Assembly: GCF_021155765.1 (NCBI RefSeq)
Contig: NC_060114.1
Coordinates: 434,001 to 498,000, forward strand
Length of the DNA: 64,000 nt
Direction of reading: 5' to 3'
From: Diprion similis
Taxonomy: Eukaryota; Arthropoda; Insecta; Hymenoptera; Diprionidae
Shown: one piece after another, positions 12,257 to 23,161 of the stretch
Layout of the letters: the number at the start of each line of letters is the position of its first letter
Position numbering within the stretch: the stretch's first letter is position 1
Notes under the pieces: generated by a model
Databases searched by the model: none
Seen by the model: only the letters and a program-made list of their open reading frames with translations
Told to the model about the DNA's origin: nothing
Translations under genes and position numbers: made by a program

Positions 12257-13630
12257 CTGGATTCATTGGAATGATTATAGCTCTAAGGAATATATTTCCT
12301 CTCTATGATAAGTAAAACAAGAAGGAATGAGTTATTTACTAACTTATAGGCTGTCTTAAGATTATATTGAAACATTTTTTAGCGCCATCAGAAGTCGTGG
12401 AGGTTTCAATAATAATCCAAATGTTTTACAATTTCAAAGTGCGTATAAGCGTTTATTAGTAAAGCACGAGTTAAAACAATTTGAAAATGGTAATTGTGCT
12501 TTTGACAATGTAAATATTTTACATGTATTATCAAACACTAAAAATTATCACAATCAAATTGGGCATGCAGATTTGCTTCGAGCTACTGAAAATCCTGATA
12601 TTTCGGATCATGATTATATTCGTGATTGCTGGGAATTAACTCCATTCGTCGAAAATATCGTTTTGTACATAGCTGGTTATGTTTCACACAGAGTGTCTAA
12701 AATCATATTCTGTTCTGTTTGCCAAAACCAGTTAATTTCGCATGAATCACGAGACGCCATGCCTCTGTTATCTCTAATAAAAAATAGAGGACCATTTAAA
12801 ATACCATCAAAAGATGTTATGAGTATTTGTAAGATTTCAGAAAAAATAATTAGACAATATTTGCATGAATTACTGAACAAAAATATTGAAACTATTGTTA
12901 CAAATCAAATATATCTAAAAATTGGAATAATGTTTGATAATAAAGAAATGAACGAACATGTTTTACTTCACAATTTTTCTGATAATCATCGTCATCAGTT
13001 ATGTAAATGGATTATTGAAGTATATTTAAACACGAGATTTTTCTACGAAGCTAAAAAATTGTCAGTTAAAGATAATTATGTTCGGCAAAAGTATAATAAA
13101 CTCATTTTATTTTATAATCAATAAAAAATTAACAAACTACATTATAATTTTTTGTGTTAAATAAAGTTGTATTAGCTGAATTTATTTTTGTTTTCAATTT
13201 TACTAATATTGTTACGTCCAAGTACTTTATTAATTTTTATTAACTTGTCATTTTCCAGAAGCATTTGCGAAGAACAAAGAATATGAATAAGGTTTGTTTG
13301 ATTCTTTTTTTTAACAATACTTCTAGAATTTAATAAAAATAAATTATTTTTTTACATTCTTCTATTCAATAAGAACTTAAATATTTATTATCATTTTACA
13401 TTATCATTTATGTATCATTTATACTTTAAAAAAAAAAATTTATCTAATAATCGTAAAAAAATTATTACAACAATATATTTTATTTGAATAACTCGCCGTT
13501 TTCCCCTCTGCGCAGAACTGAGCTGGGTCCGCGGAGGATAGAGAAAGTGATATCATCTGTCTCACTTTATCGAAACAGCTTCCAGTTATAGAAACTGTCC
13601 ATATAGGAGTATTACATATATGGGTAATAC

Positions 13631-14104
13631 GACATGTGTGAGAAAGAAGTAACTAGATGGTTTCATATTTGCGTTAGTATATTTGAATACGATGACGTCA
13701 CATCTGCCGATTCGGTCCCAGTGTTCTTGTTTTTTTTATAGTGTCTTATAAGAAGTTTTACTTCAAAATCGTTAGTGAAAATTGTGCAAATAAGCTCAAC
13801 GAGGAGATTCTTGTGTTTGCCGCCCCCTTGAAAGTGCCGCATGTGTGCGGTGTACACCGTGCACGCCTGCTCCCGGCGGGCCTGCGTCGCATTACACGAG
13901 TCACATTATCCCTATATCCAAATTGGTCCACGTCCACGCTTATATAGTATACATGCGAAATCCCGTGAACAATCACACACTATTGTTTGTCATGCAAACG
14001 AGTATGAATACAAGGAGGTGGATCGAGTCTTACCCGGCTGGAACACCTCTCTCATCTGGCCTTCTAGAAGGTTCATTCAGTAGATTGGGCTGTCCAGATC
14101 TATC
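13631..14104. other. No gene recognised between P element and TIR element
   Basis: Right flank of the P element. Several short overlapping frames exist on both strands, but none has family features, a splice context or a convincing start. Confidence 0.5.
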
Positions 14105-15106
14105 CACCTAGCCTCCAGATCGCGACATTTTCAATTTGCTTCGTGATTTTTTTTGTTGTTGTCCTTGCTCCGAAACATTTTTCGGATCCCTTTCAGATTT
14201 TTCGGATCACCCCTTTTTAACCGAAACAAAAGAACCATTTCCACGTAGTAACGTAGAACAGTGTCCCGTTTGCGAGGATGTGGGAAAAATTGTACCTAAA
14301 TTTTTTTCACCTAATTAAAACGTTTTTTCAATGAAAACACTCAACCCACGATTTTTATCCATCTATATAGACATACCAATAGTGTTTTTGTAATATTACC
14401 TCAATACTATTCTTGAACCTTAAGAATGGACGAAATTTGAATTCAATTAGTCGGTTACAAGAAATATTAATTTGATCAAATACTCACTCTGTGCCAAGAA
14501 CATGATTTGTAAAAAATTATTCATTTTAGTGTGTATATCCCAGAAACGATTAATCACTTACTGAGACGAACAATTTTTAAAATCAATACATATTGTACAT
14601 TCAATAACGACCTAAATCAGTCAAAAGGATTCCGCAAACCTAAGAACCACATTGTTTATTCCTCAACGCAATGGAGTAATTATCACGATAAAATACTCAA
14701 GTGCAGTAGACTACAAAACACACAACTTTTTGAGGGAAAGAAACCCGTATAAGCCATCAACAAAATGAAATTGTGAAGCTGTATTCGCAGGTTATGTTCC
14801 ACATCATTTCACGGCTCCCAAACCACGTCTCTATCCGCAGCGGATGGGAAAAAAATTTTCATGCAAAAAAAGGTCTGATTAGGTGAAAAAAATTATAGGA
14901 AAAATTTGCTTTACGTTCTTGCAAGGAGAAGACTGTTGGATATTAGTCATACAATCTTTGTCTATTTTATCGATTTTAAAAAATGGTCCTTTTTCCGTTG
15001 AAAACTATCATCACTCAGAAGGGGTTGCTCGGAAAGATCTGAAAAAATTCGGAAAAATGAAAAATCACGAAGAGAATTGAAAATGTCGCGGTCTGGAGAC
15101 TGGGTG
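14105..15106. mobile_element. TIR element (about 1.0 kb), non-coding
   Basis: The left end reads CACCTAGCCTCCAGATCGCG. The right end is the inverse of CACCCAGTCTCCAGACCGCG, followed inward by CGACATTTTCAATT on both arms. Imperfect inverted similarity continues for about 210 bp (14105-14320 against 14878-15106), including TTAGGTGAAAAAAAT on the inner part. The 560-bp centre has no supported gene. No clear target duplication was found, so the superfamily is unassigned. The CAC start recalls CACTA elements, but this is weak. Confidence 0.7.
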
Positions 15107-15208
15107 AATTGACGTGCGCAGCCACATATATTTCAATTGTTATATAAATGTTCAGCAACGAAGACTTAATAATAGTGAAGTCATTGAATTAGAAATTCAT
15201 GTACTCAC

Positions 15209-15542
15209 TTTTCGGCTCGTTCTTTTTTTTCTGGCCGGCTCTATTTTTCTTTTTGATTTGTTCTTTTCCATTTTCTTGTCCTGTCCTTGTACTTGTTCTT
15301 GGCCTTTTCCTTTTTCTTCTTCTTTTTCTTTCGCTTCTCCTTTTTTTTTACCCTGCTCCGTTTCCTTGCCCAGCATCTTCACCATCCGTCTTTCTTCCTT
15401 ACCTAGTTCCGTCTCCTCCTCTCGCATTCTTTTTCTGTTACTCCTTATCTTCTCCAACTCCTCAAGCAAATTGTTGTGACTCATCCCTTCCTCTCCCGTG
15501 CTGCACTCCTCCGCGCTCGCCTTCTCATTTTTTCCAGTCATC
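15209..15542 (-). CDS. Candidate Lys/Glu-rich exon with start codon
   Basis: On the minus strand an acceptor (tttccgcag) at 15543-15544 is followed directly by GATG, opening a frame from ATG at 15541. A consensus donor (AAAA|GTGAGTAC) is at 15208/15209. The coded segment, about 111 residues, is highly charged: LLEELEKIRSNRKRMREEE and then long Lys/Glu/Gln-rich tracts ending KKRTSRK. It would form coiled coil or disordered basic/acidic sequence. I do not recognise the gene and see no partner exon. The opposite strand is a pyrimidine-rich tract, so part of the open frame could be low-complexity chance. Confidence 0.35.
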
Positions 15543-15884
15543 CTGCGGAAATATAAGAAATATTATTCCCGATTAGTAGACGGTCCATCGTTGCGGTTAA
15601 AAATGAAGAGTACAAATAATGTGATGTATGACAATAATGAATTTTTGATCGATGTTATCCCGGATTGGAGAATTATGTCAGCAAAAATAAAGGGGCCAAT
15701 GGATTCGTCTGCAATTTATTTCTTTGAACAAAAAAAATATTTCACAGTAATTCTTGTTTTCCGAATTTTCTTTAAAAAAATAAAATTAATATACTGTCAA
15801 AGTACTACTTTCCACAAATTTTTAGACATTATTTCCTAGGTACATTAATTTTTATTACATTTAACTAGATCGTCCTCCAGAGAG

Positions 15885-16490
15885 GGTAAGGGGTCTAGCC
15901 GAATAAGCATGTCAAATGTTCTCCCGCAGATTCTCAGTGGGGAATAGGGGAAAAAGATTTGTCATCCAGAGGAACAAATTTCGACCTTTGAACCCTCTAA
16001 TCTTCCTATTTATTGCGGACGGTAAAATATTGCGTTTTGGCGTTTTTCCTTTTTTTCTCTGACCTCATTGAAGCTATCGTTTGAGAGAAACCACAAACGC
16101 GGAACTGGTCAAAATACGTTAAAAAAAAAAGGATTTTTCAAACCATCTTGGCGCTAATTCAGACTAGAAAAAAAATGAAAACGTCTTCGTTTCTAGTTTT
16201 CACTATGATAAAATATACTTGCGCCCATCATTATTTTTTAGAAAGAGTACGCACTAAGAGTACAAAACCTCTAAGTTTTGAAAATTTTTAGCATTGGTTG
16301 CACCATTGTCAAAACAAATAAAAACCGGTTTTTCAACAGTTTTTCAGGATCTTTCAAGTATCCGGGTATTCTATGGTCGACACTTATTTCATTTCCAATC
16401 ACGCTCCTACAAATACACGTACAAGCACATTGGTCCAAAACGAAACTCGAAATTCCACCCTGATTTAGCTAGCTATGACTAGCCTTTAAT
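15885..16490. mobile_element. Diverged relative of the large palindromic element at 44.9 kb
   Basis: The start GGTCTAGCCGAATAAGCATG with ...CAAATGTTCTC...GATTCT aligns to the left end of the element at 44866 (GGGCATAGCCGAATATGCAT ... CAAAAGTGCTC ... GATTCT). A possible opposite end near 16470-16490 reads TGACTAGCCTTTAATG. Only these ends were compared by eye, so the assignment is tentative. Confidence 0.3.
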
Positions 16491-16499
16491 GTGACCCAA

Positions 16500-17740
16500 T
16501 ATTAAATCAGAAGAAACGGTAAATGATTTTTTTTTAGTATTTGTATCCCATTTACAATGGAGGGCACTCAAATTCACGTTTAGTCAAGTTAAGTAAGAGC
16601 CACCAACTGATTGGGAGCCCATTGAGAAAATATCAGACGCTCAAAGCCTTTGAGAATGTAACGAATAACGAATATACGTACCCTACATTCCTCGCTATTA
16701 CAAAAGTGACAATAGATGAAGCGAAAACAAGAGAAAAACAAGTTGGTGATGCTCGAAACTTGAAGCCGGAGTGACACCGTAGGCGTGCACCGTACCTGCT
16801 TTAATTTTCGATCGAAGATTGCGCCGAAACGGCTGCATGCTCGCAGCAGCTCGCTCCAAAGTATAGGTTTATCACATCTCAACCCCCTTGTAATTGAAAA
16901 GATTATTCCAATTTTTAAATTTCACTTGTAAGATATTCTGCCTTAGAACATGCTTTTCTGAAAATCTGGCCTTCCATTGAGTCATTGTATGTACGAAAAA
17001 TTTTAGACCGGGCTGATTGAAAATTAACTCAAAATGATTCAGGGGAGTCACACATTTTGGGAAAACATATTGCAGATCGTCGTCAATATTTACATGAAAC
17101 AAGTATCAGACAGATAACACGTCATTGTAAACGGTCCGAGTTTGCCTTATAGAGGTTAGGAAATGTTTATTACGGAAAAATCGCATAATCACTCGAAATT
17201 GTAGCGTATTTTCATGCGTTAGTATGCACTTATAAACTGTTGATTAGCAAAGAATGCTGTCGAAAAATATTTCAATAAATAGCATTGTTGAGAATAAACT
17301 AGGTACCGTACTTACGTCTTTCACCTTCCGCAGACCATACAATAAATAGATCGATTCGCAATCAGCTGAATCGATATGCTGGCTGCAGTGGGGTGAACTT
17401 TGTCACACATCAAAACGAGTGCGATATCGGGCGGGAGCACGGCCGAAGCCGCGGCCTGCGCCCCATAGGTATCGCCGCGCGGAGCCACGAGGAATCGGAA
17501 TATAGCCGCAAGAGCCCTGTGACTCCTCGCGTAACGACGCCTGTGAGTGGTAGCGCTAGGCTGTTAACGATAGGTTGAGCTCCCAATCTCAGTCCGCCTC
17601 AATCTCGTTGTCACGAACAGTTGGCTTTCGCAAGTAACACAGGAGGAAAGAATTCTGATTTAATCTACGGGGTAAGTCGATCATTTCACGCTCTCTAAAT
17701 TAGTGTACTCCGTGTTATCGACTACAGTTATTAGCGAGAT
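16500..17740. other. No gene recognised; GC-rich patch at 17430-17600
   Basis: AT-rich sequence with short frames only, then a GC-rich patch ahead of the THAP remnant at 17744 that could be a promoter or 5' untranslated region. No repeats or transposon ends were recognised. Confidence 0.4.
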
Positions 17741-17743
17741 ATG

Positions 17744-18208
17744 AGTGGAAAAAATCCATTAACGCATAGCTTCACGTGTTCATACGCCACCTACGGCGAA
17801 CGTAGTAGAAACAGGGCAGTAGGATTGCGATTTTATGGTCTTCCATCGAAAGACCCTGCACGTGTATTAACATGACTAGTGAATAGTGGTCTTTCTCATT
17901 TAGCTGAGCAAACCGAGGGATTCGATCGAATTCGAATTTGCGGCAAGCATTTTGATCGCGATGCTTTTTTGCCAAGCGGTCGATTGAAAACTTCCGCGAT
18001 CCCGATTCCCTTTGAGCCAATGCCGTCCGCGGATAGCAGCACGAATTCTGCTGCTGTCGTCCGCGCAAAACGATGGACACGTCGAGCCAAGGTTTATCTT
18101 CGGGACATAAAAGACCGGGATCGCAAAATCACTCAGCTTCGAAAAAGGAATGAGGCGTTGCGAGCTAAGTTAATCGCGACCAAGGCTAAGCTTCGGCGCC
18201 GAGGGTAA
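17744..18208 (+). pseudogene. THAP-domain protein remnant with coiled coil
   Basis: From the ATG at 17744 the frame reads a THAP-like N-terminal half (FTCSYATYGERSR, LRFYGLPSKDP). It meets TGA at 17873-17875, then continues in the same frame with RIRICGKHFDRDAFL, RLKTSAIPIPF and a basic coiled coil (RDRKITQLRKRNEALRAKL). THAP fingers use CxxC...CxxH. Here the CxxH is present, but the second Cys of the first pair is replaced (YGE where YGC is usual). The reading ends at the boundary with a gag remnant at 18211. It is probably the 5' part of another P-type transposase or a THAP gene. Two lesions make it non-functional as read. Confidence 0.65.
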
Positions 18209-18210
18209 CT

Positions 18211-19049
18211 TCAAGGAAGGCAAACTCTCTGACAGTAACCTGATTTAGAGGGGCCGAATATTTCCGCTAATCGGTCCAATAAGGGGGTAAGTGACGTGAA
18301 GTTTTCGTCTTCGACCACGTCGTAGGCGCACCCTTCTAGTTTTCCTTTTATCAGTTTGGTGGGCTGCAGTTCGAACCCAGGGGGTGACATTTCTTTAGCG
18401 CGTTTGCAAGCCTTAACGAATTGTAATATTGGGATTTTCTTTCCGTCGTAAGTCGGTACTACCTTAACAGCGTCTCGTATCGCTCCCATCGATTCCGAAT
18501 CTCGCGCGGTGTGCGGGCGATCGGAGTTTGCTATAGCACGTACCTGCGCCCTGAGTTCCGATAATTCGTCGCGAAAGGCTCCCTTGGTCGTTCTGCGGTG
18601 TATGACTGCGTTTCACTTTGAAGTTGCCGCGTATTACCAAGTTGGTTTTCTAATTCAATAACTGTTTGTCGGAGCTCGTCCCTCTCGCAGCGTAGTCGCG
18701 TGGCGCTGGGTTCTAACGCTTTGTATTTTTCGTTGAATTCGTTTTGGTCGAGTATTAACTTTTCGCGCAGTTGTGAGATCTGGTTTTCTGGTACTGAGTT
18801 TTTTTGTATCAACCTATCCCTATCTATCAGATCGGCATCGGGTTCCTTATTCAATAGGGCCATACCTTCTAGCTCTTTAATACGAATTTGTAGTTGTGAT
18901 ATTATTGTTTTGCTTTCTTGACTTTTCTCTATGAATTGGGTCCTTTCTAGCTCTAACTGCTCTGCTCGCTTATTTAATCGCTCCGCGGCACACTCTATTT
19001 CTGCTTCAGTGAGCGGGGAGTAGCAATACAAGGCCGGTTCTGGATACAA
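18211..19049 (-). pseudogene. Gypsy-type Gag fragment
   Basis: On the minus strand, 19049-18531 encodes a long Glu/Gln/Leu-rich coiled coil (AERLNKRAEQLELERTQF, ELRQTVIELENQLGNTR). After a frame change, 18489-18211 encodes the conserved capsid-like part: VVPTYDGKKIPILQFVKACK, KLIKGKLEGCAYDVVE, and LLDRLAEIFGPSKS. This order is usual for insect Gypsy Gag. It is cut at 18211 before any zinc knuckle. The N-terminal end points toward the Polinton at 19.1 kb. A homologous start exists in inverse orientation on the other side of that element at about 33.5 kb. Confidence 0.75.
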
Positions 19050-19119
19050 ACACCTACTTTACCGGCCAAGCTCCCCTCCCGGCATCCCAGACGCAAACCC
19101 TTGAAGGTTACCCCCCGCC

Positions 19120-19912
19120 CCTCGTAAGGTAAGACGTGCTCTGTCTATCGCTCGTCGGTAAAGAAATCCGTCAAATTATACCATCGTAAGGTAAGATGTG
19201 TTCTGTCGATCGATCGTCGGCAAAGAAATTCGCCAAATTAGCACGATCATCGGTAAAAAATACTTAAAATTTGCTGGATCGCCGGTAAAGAATGACGTAG
19301 TTTTAACCCTCGAGCGTTCTTCGTCAGTAAGAAGTGCTCTATCAGTTACCGTAGATCTTACCCTTACCATGTTTATCGAGCGTGATCGAGCGGGATCGAG
19401 AATCTGCCTTACCGAGCACAATCGCGAACCCTCAACCGTTCAACGCCGAACCCTCGCACGTTGAGCTTCTGGAAGGTTCCATGAGTCAGCTTCGAGAAGA
19501 TTCTCCGACGATCGAGAGGTTTCGAGGCGGAAGTCCGACATCGGGAGGCTTACGCAATGACACCGACAAGTTACGACTTGACGTCGAGCGGCCCGAGGTC
19601 GAAGGATTTCGGTGCGACGTTGAACGTGACGACCCTGAACGAATTCTCGGAATTTTAGGCTGACAAACAGTTCTCGGAATCGGGCGACGAGTTTTGACTT
19701 GACGTCGAAAGGCCTGCGTCCATCGGTTTTCGGTGCAACGTTGAATTCTCGAAGGTTCCGGAGCCGTGAGAAAGATAACCTGCGACCCTGAACCGATTCT
19801 CGGAATCCTAGGCAGACAAAAAATTCTCGGAATCGTTCGACGAGTCGCGACTTGACGTCGAGAGGCCTGCGTCCATCGGTTTTCGGCGCGTCGTTGAATT
19901 CTGGAAGGTTCT
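19120..19912 (+). repeat. Polinton terminal inverted repeat, left
   Basis: Matches the inverse of about 32738-33480. Shared blocks include TATCGAGCGTGATCGAGCGG, CCATCGGTTTTCGG and TTGAATTCTGGAAGGTTCTG, where symmetry stops on the inner side. The outer part is built of diverged short units around TCGGTAAGAAAT. The arms have diverged and carry length differences. Confidence 0.8.
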
Positions 19913-20027
19913 GAAATTTGTTAACGCTAACTCTTAACTAGCAGGGAATAGGTTTTAAATCAACGGTTGATATTGGTAAAAACTTTTTTTTATTGATAAT
20001 AAAGAGTACAGTTTTACATGTTTGCTC

Positions 20028-20591
20028 TTATTCAACAATATCCTGACCATCAAGCTCCGGACAGTAAGAATTAAGAACTGGTCGAGTAGATGCCAATAGG
20101 CTTTTGTATTTCAACAGAAAATTTCGCAGTAACAATACGTTTCGAGCAGCACAGTTTGGATGTGATATAGAGTGATGTGTACAGATCAATTTAGTATCTG
20201 ACATTTTGTTCAATTTTTGCAACAACGGACAACCCAAATCCATCAGATCGACAACTTCAACGTTTTCGCCTAGAACTTTCTGCAGCCAAATCTACTTCTC
20301 CAATCCTTTTACGTAAACCGTTGACGCGTCACGCGGCGACACGCATTCGACGGTGAAATTAAGCTTCTCGAGAGGTACATCACCGCCTTCCCAGGATAAC
20401 CCGTGATAATTCCGTGACAGCCACAAATTTTCGCTCTTAAACGGAGCGAGTAAAGAATTCCAATCGTACGGCGGTTGGAAGAGAAAAATTGACGGGTTAG
20501 TTTCTTCGTTGACTGATATAACTGCCAACTCTTTTGGTGTAAAACCAGAGCCTGGTCTGTTGAATCCTTCCACGTCAACTATGAACTCCAT
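20028..20591 (-). pseudogene. Conserved Polinton protein, DEDD-exonuclease-like start, one in-frame stop
   Basis: From ATG at 20591 the frame reads MEFIVDVEGFNRPGSGF..., then LSRNYHGLSWEGGDVP, ASTVYVKGLEK, a TAG at about 20289-20291, and in the same frame VVDLMDLGCPLLQKL and CTHHSISHPNCAARNVLLL. This is the layout of a protein family common beside insect Polinton genes. The VDVEGF start resembles a DxE exonuclease motif, but a nuclease role is inference. A TATA box lies about 40 bp upstream. The single stop separates the conserved C-terminal Cys/His part. Confidence 0.7.
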
Positions 20592-20629
20592 CGTGAATAA
20601 GACTGAATCGAAAATCGCAACCTTCAAGG

Positions 20630-20640
20630 TTTTTATACCA
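20630..20640 (-). promoter_or_regulatory. TATA box of the leftmost Polinton gene
   Basis: On the minus strand GAGAAAATTGGTATAAAAAC precedes the ATG at 20591 by about 40 bp. The same arrangement, GAGAAATATGGTATAAAAGC, precedes the gene start at 32662. Confidence 0.6.
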
Positions 20641-21850
20641 ATTTTCTCACCCCACCACTCAGCGGATTATACTCGTTTATACGATCGTGTAAAATTAAGC
20701 AATAGGCAGATGTACCGGCGGGAAAGTTATTTTTAGCCTCAAATTCGATACGAATGTCAACCGGTCCAGATTTCAGAGCCTCGTTTTGTTTCGAACAGTC
20801 GATGAATATCAGAGGTTCGTACTGTGGAAATTCGCTCTTTGTCAACAAAGGTTCGGGTTCCTTGCCGTAGTACGTAGCCTGGAAGTTGGCATACATCTCG
20901 TACAGCAGTGCGAAGCGATTATGACTCATGTCCAGGTTCAGGTTACCGTACGGATAATAATCGGAATTGAAGAAGAGTTTGACGTCGGTCATGTTACAGT
21001 GATCAAGGTGGCTGGCATTTTTGTCGGCTTTGTTTTTTCGATTCGTTTGAAAACCGAGAATAAAGAATCGCGGTTTCTCCAAATGAGTGGACGTTTTTAC
21101 AGTCCACACGTGCTTCGTGGTTGCCGGTAGCAGAGGATATTCGTACATCTCCCAACTGCGGAAGCTCATGGAGACAGGTGTATCTTTCTCGATGAAATTC
21201 AACAGAGCGATTTTTCGTTGATTCGAAAGCTTCACGTACGGTACTAACCATTCCACTTAATCGATCACGACTCGAAAGTCTTCGTCTTGTTTTTGAACAA
21301 TGGCATTTGAATCGCTCTTTGATCTTGTGAGAATCAGCTCATGCTTGGCGTTGACGATGATCTTGCGATAGTCTTCGGCAAAGCCCAATATCATGCTCAA
21401 GGAAATAACCACATCGAAGTTACCGTCGGCGTCAGTTAATTTTTTCGTTTCTCGAACATCGAGCCATCCAGCGTTTTCCATAAGCCAACTCTGACCAGGG
21501 TTGAGCGAAGCGAAACCCTTCAGCAGACTGGTTAGACCAACGTTTTTGCATTTGTCAATCTCTACAGCGTTTAGCTCGTACCGTACGTCTTCGAACAGAT
21601 GGCAGATGGCATTGTTGACCAGGGTTGTAACCGCTGCTGGACTGCCATCTGATTTGACCAATTTTCCCGAGATATGCAACGAACTCTTGCTTGGTAATAT
21701 GCATAAATCCTGATGCTGAACGGTGATGCGAATCTCGTCGCTGTTGTTAAAAGTTGATGACGCATACGGCTTGTGTGCATGTATTTCTTGGTGAGCGATC
21801 GACTCATCTAAGGCGACGGGTGTTTGAATGCTCAAGATTTCCTCCTCCAT
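20633..21850 (-). pseudogene. Polinton major capsid protein (double jelly roll), one in-frame stop
   Basis: From ATG at 21850 the frame covers an N-terminal jelly-roll region (LHISGKLVKSDGSPA, LNPGQSWLMENAGWLDVRET) and reaches TAA at 21257-21259. It resumes in the same frame with EWLVPYVKLSNQRKI, SWEMYEYPLLP, FIDCSKQNEALKSGPVDIR, SAYCLILHDRINEYNPLSG. The distribution and total length (about 400 residues) fit the Polinton/adintovirus major capsid protein. The lesion is exactly one codon, so it may be a recent nonsense mutation or a read error. As written, only the N-terminal half would be made. Confidence 0.85.
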
Positions 21851-22064
21851 GGTACGTAGCAGACAACGAAACAGCAGAACCGTAGTTTTATTCGTTGGAA
21901 ATTCCTCTTCCAAAAGGTGTCACTTTTAGACCCAGAGCTATCGGGAATTCTACGCTTTGACGTGTTAACGGTTAGGGAATCGATCGATGACTGACTTGAT
22001 CGGGACATGCCGCCTTACTAATATAACTCTTGTTGGGTAATCTGTTATATACAATACCCATATT

Positions 22065-22751
22065 TTATTGCGATTTGATGTGCAGTCTCACAGTTATAAC
22101 TTCTCCGCGAAAATTAACCAAGTCTCCGTCTTGATCTACTAACCGAAGCTGTATGTGATCTATGGTCTTTACGGTGATCGGAAGATGAATGATGTGCGAC
22201 GGCACTTCCAGGATCTTATATCCCGGTGGAACGATGGGGAAAAATTCGTGAATAGTATGAACTTTGCGCTCATTGACGTAGGCACCCGTTGTAATGCTAC
22301 ATTCGACTCGCAACGCGTTGAACTTGAGAATAGCTACAGGCATATCCGATTGGTGAGTTTGGTTAGCCGTCAATACACGCGGTGTGAATCCAAGAAGCTG
22401 ACCAATAGAATCACTAGGCTCAAAATTCACGACGTGGTTACATTTGATTTCGCTGCATAACGTATTATTGTTAGGTTTGATGCTGATTTCAATGTCTGTA
22501 TTCTTCACAGCGTCTTGAACACACTTTTCGATATCCTCAATTTCATAGCTGCCGGTAGATATGGTGACTACCTTATCACCTATGTACAATTTATTGTGGC
22601 CAGCGTCAACGTTGGGAATGGAATTGAAGGTTAACAATTCAACGAGACCGAGAGTGTAATTTTTGTCTGAAGCAAGTTCGATCGGGGGGAAATATTGCGC
22701 TTTGAGAATCGAAGACGTTCCCGATATCGTTAACGTAAACGAATCATCCAT
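22065..22751 (-). CDS. Polinton minor capsid (penton-like) protein
   Basis: An intact frame of about 228 residues from ATG at 22751. Conserved-looking segments are YFPPIELASDKNYTLGLVEL near the start, GQLLGFTPRVL in the middle, and HTIHEFFPIVPPGYKILEVP, DGDLVNFRGEVITVRLHI at the end. Proteins of this type sit beside the major capsid gene in Polintons and are taken as single-jelly-roll penton proteins. Assignment is by position and motif recall. It lies between the capsid gene and the protease, all on the minus strand. Confidence 0.75.
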   Translation of the reverse strand: MDDSFTLTISGTSSILKAQYFPPIELASDKNYTLGLVELLTFNSIPNVDAGHNKLYIGDKVVTISTGSYEIEDIEKCVQDAVKNTDIEISIKPNNNTLCSEIKCNHVVNFEPSDSIGQLLGFTPRVLTANQTHQSDMPVAILKFNALRVECSITTGAYVNERKVHTIHEFFPIVPPGYKILEVPSHIIHLPITVKTIDHIQLRLVDQDGDLVNFRGEVITVRLHIKSQ

Positions 22752-22781
22752 GGCTGCAAGTGTTAGACTGCCTTCACTCAA

Positions 22782-23159
22782 TTATGTACGACTTTTATAT
22801 AGCTGACCGCTCAGAAATTTCATACACAAGTGTCCGCAATCGAACGTACCGTAATCTTGATATCTTTCATCGTTATATTTTACACTACCAACGCCGAGAT
22901 ATTGCACGAGGTCCAACGGAGGTTGAAGATGACCGAAACTGTCGAAATAGATGACATCGTTGCCACGTTTCTTATTCGCAACCCAGTGTGTCCCAGGACC
23001 GTCTTCATCGTCAAGATTGACGACGGCTGCCTCGTTTTTACGCGGTCCGTTTTTGGGCATTTCGTTTCGCATGAAGACACCTCGGAAATACGGAATTTTC
23101 ATAAGTTTTGCATATTTCAACAAATCCCAATTGGTTAACGCTCGGCGTGGTAGCGTCAC
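22782..23159 (-). CDS. Adenain-like cysteine protease (PRO)
   Basis: About 125 residues. The catalytic order of adenovirus-type proteases is visible: His in GTHWVA, Asp in VIYFDSFG, and Cys in FDCGHLCMKFL. The start LTNWDLLKYAKLMKIPYFRG is also usual. No ATG opens the frame upstream; the first internal ATG is at about 23102, and the frame overlaps the end of the next gene, so the start is uncertain. The role is maturation of capsid proteins. The gene appears intact. Confidence 0.85.
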   Translation of the reverse strand: MTLPRRALTNWDLLKYAKLMKIPYFRGVFMRNEMPKNGPRKNEAAVVNLDDEDGPGTHWVANKKRGNDVIYFDSFGHLQPPLDLVQYLGVGSVKYNDERYQDYGTFDCGHLCMKFLSGQLYKSRT

Positions 23160-23161
23160 GT

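Larger units (their letters stand above)
7328..13124 (+). pseudogene. P-type (THAP) transposase, multi-exon and broken
   Basis: Exon 7328-7395 codes MVKLCYLCNRK... (CxxC). The second zinc half is at about 7850-8155 (TCICSRHFKTDD). A short exon follows at 8236-8311. A basic and coiled-coil region at 8564-8840 includes IRQLQRQTRNLEKK and KSLEDLINHLKENRM, as in P transposases. The catalytic core is at 11004-12194 (VNLAMDEMSIKEE, YSITFDRAASD, CHMIKLIRN) and the C-terminal part at 12380-13124 (FFSAIRSRGGF, LYIAGYV). Damage: frame slips in A runs near 8700 and 8750, a 73-bp tandem duplication at 12111-12256 that shifts frame, a TAA at 12357-12359, and foreign DNA in two introns. Not functional as read. 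Confidence 0.88.
7037..13622 (+). mobile_element. P element (6.6 kb with nested inserts), 8-bp TSD GGTAATAC
   Basis: Left end CATAAATGTAATACTCCTAT and right end the inverse complement of CATATATGTAATACTCCTAT, with identity continuing through TATGGACAGTTT. The 8-bp direct repeat GGTAATAC is perfect at 7029-7036 and 13623-13630. Inside is a THAP/P-type transposase, broken in several places, a 1.84-kb solo LTR (8982-10824) and a roughly 400-bp foreign segment (about 7450-7850). The 8-bp target duplication, CAT start and THAP transposase agree on a P element. It is a different family from the one at 620-1372 because the inner TIR sequences do not match. Confidence 0.93.

Noticed and set aside
15199..15576. 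Plus-strand frame rich in Phe, Leu, Ser and Pro
   Set aside because: It mirrors the Lys/Glu-rich minus-strand frame. Hydrophobic low complexity comes from the pyrimidine tract, and the minus strand has the splice borders.
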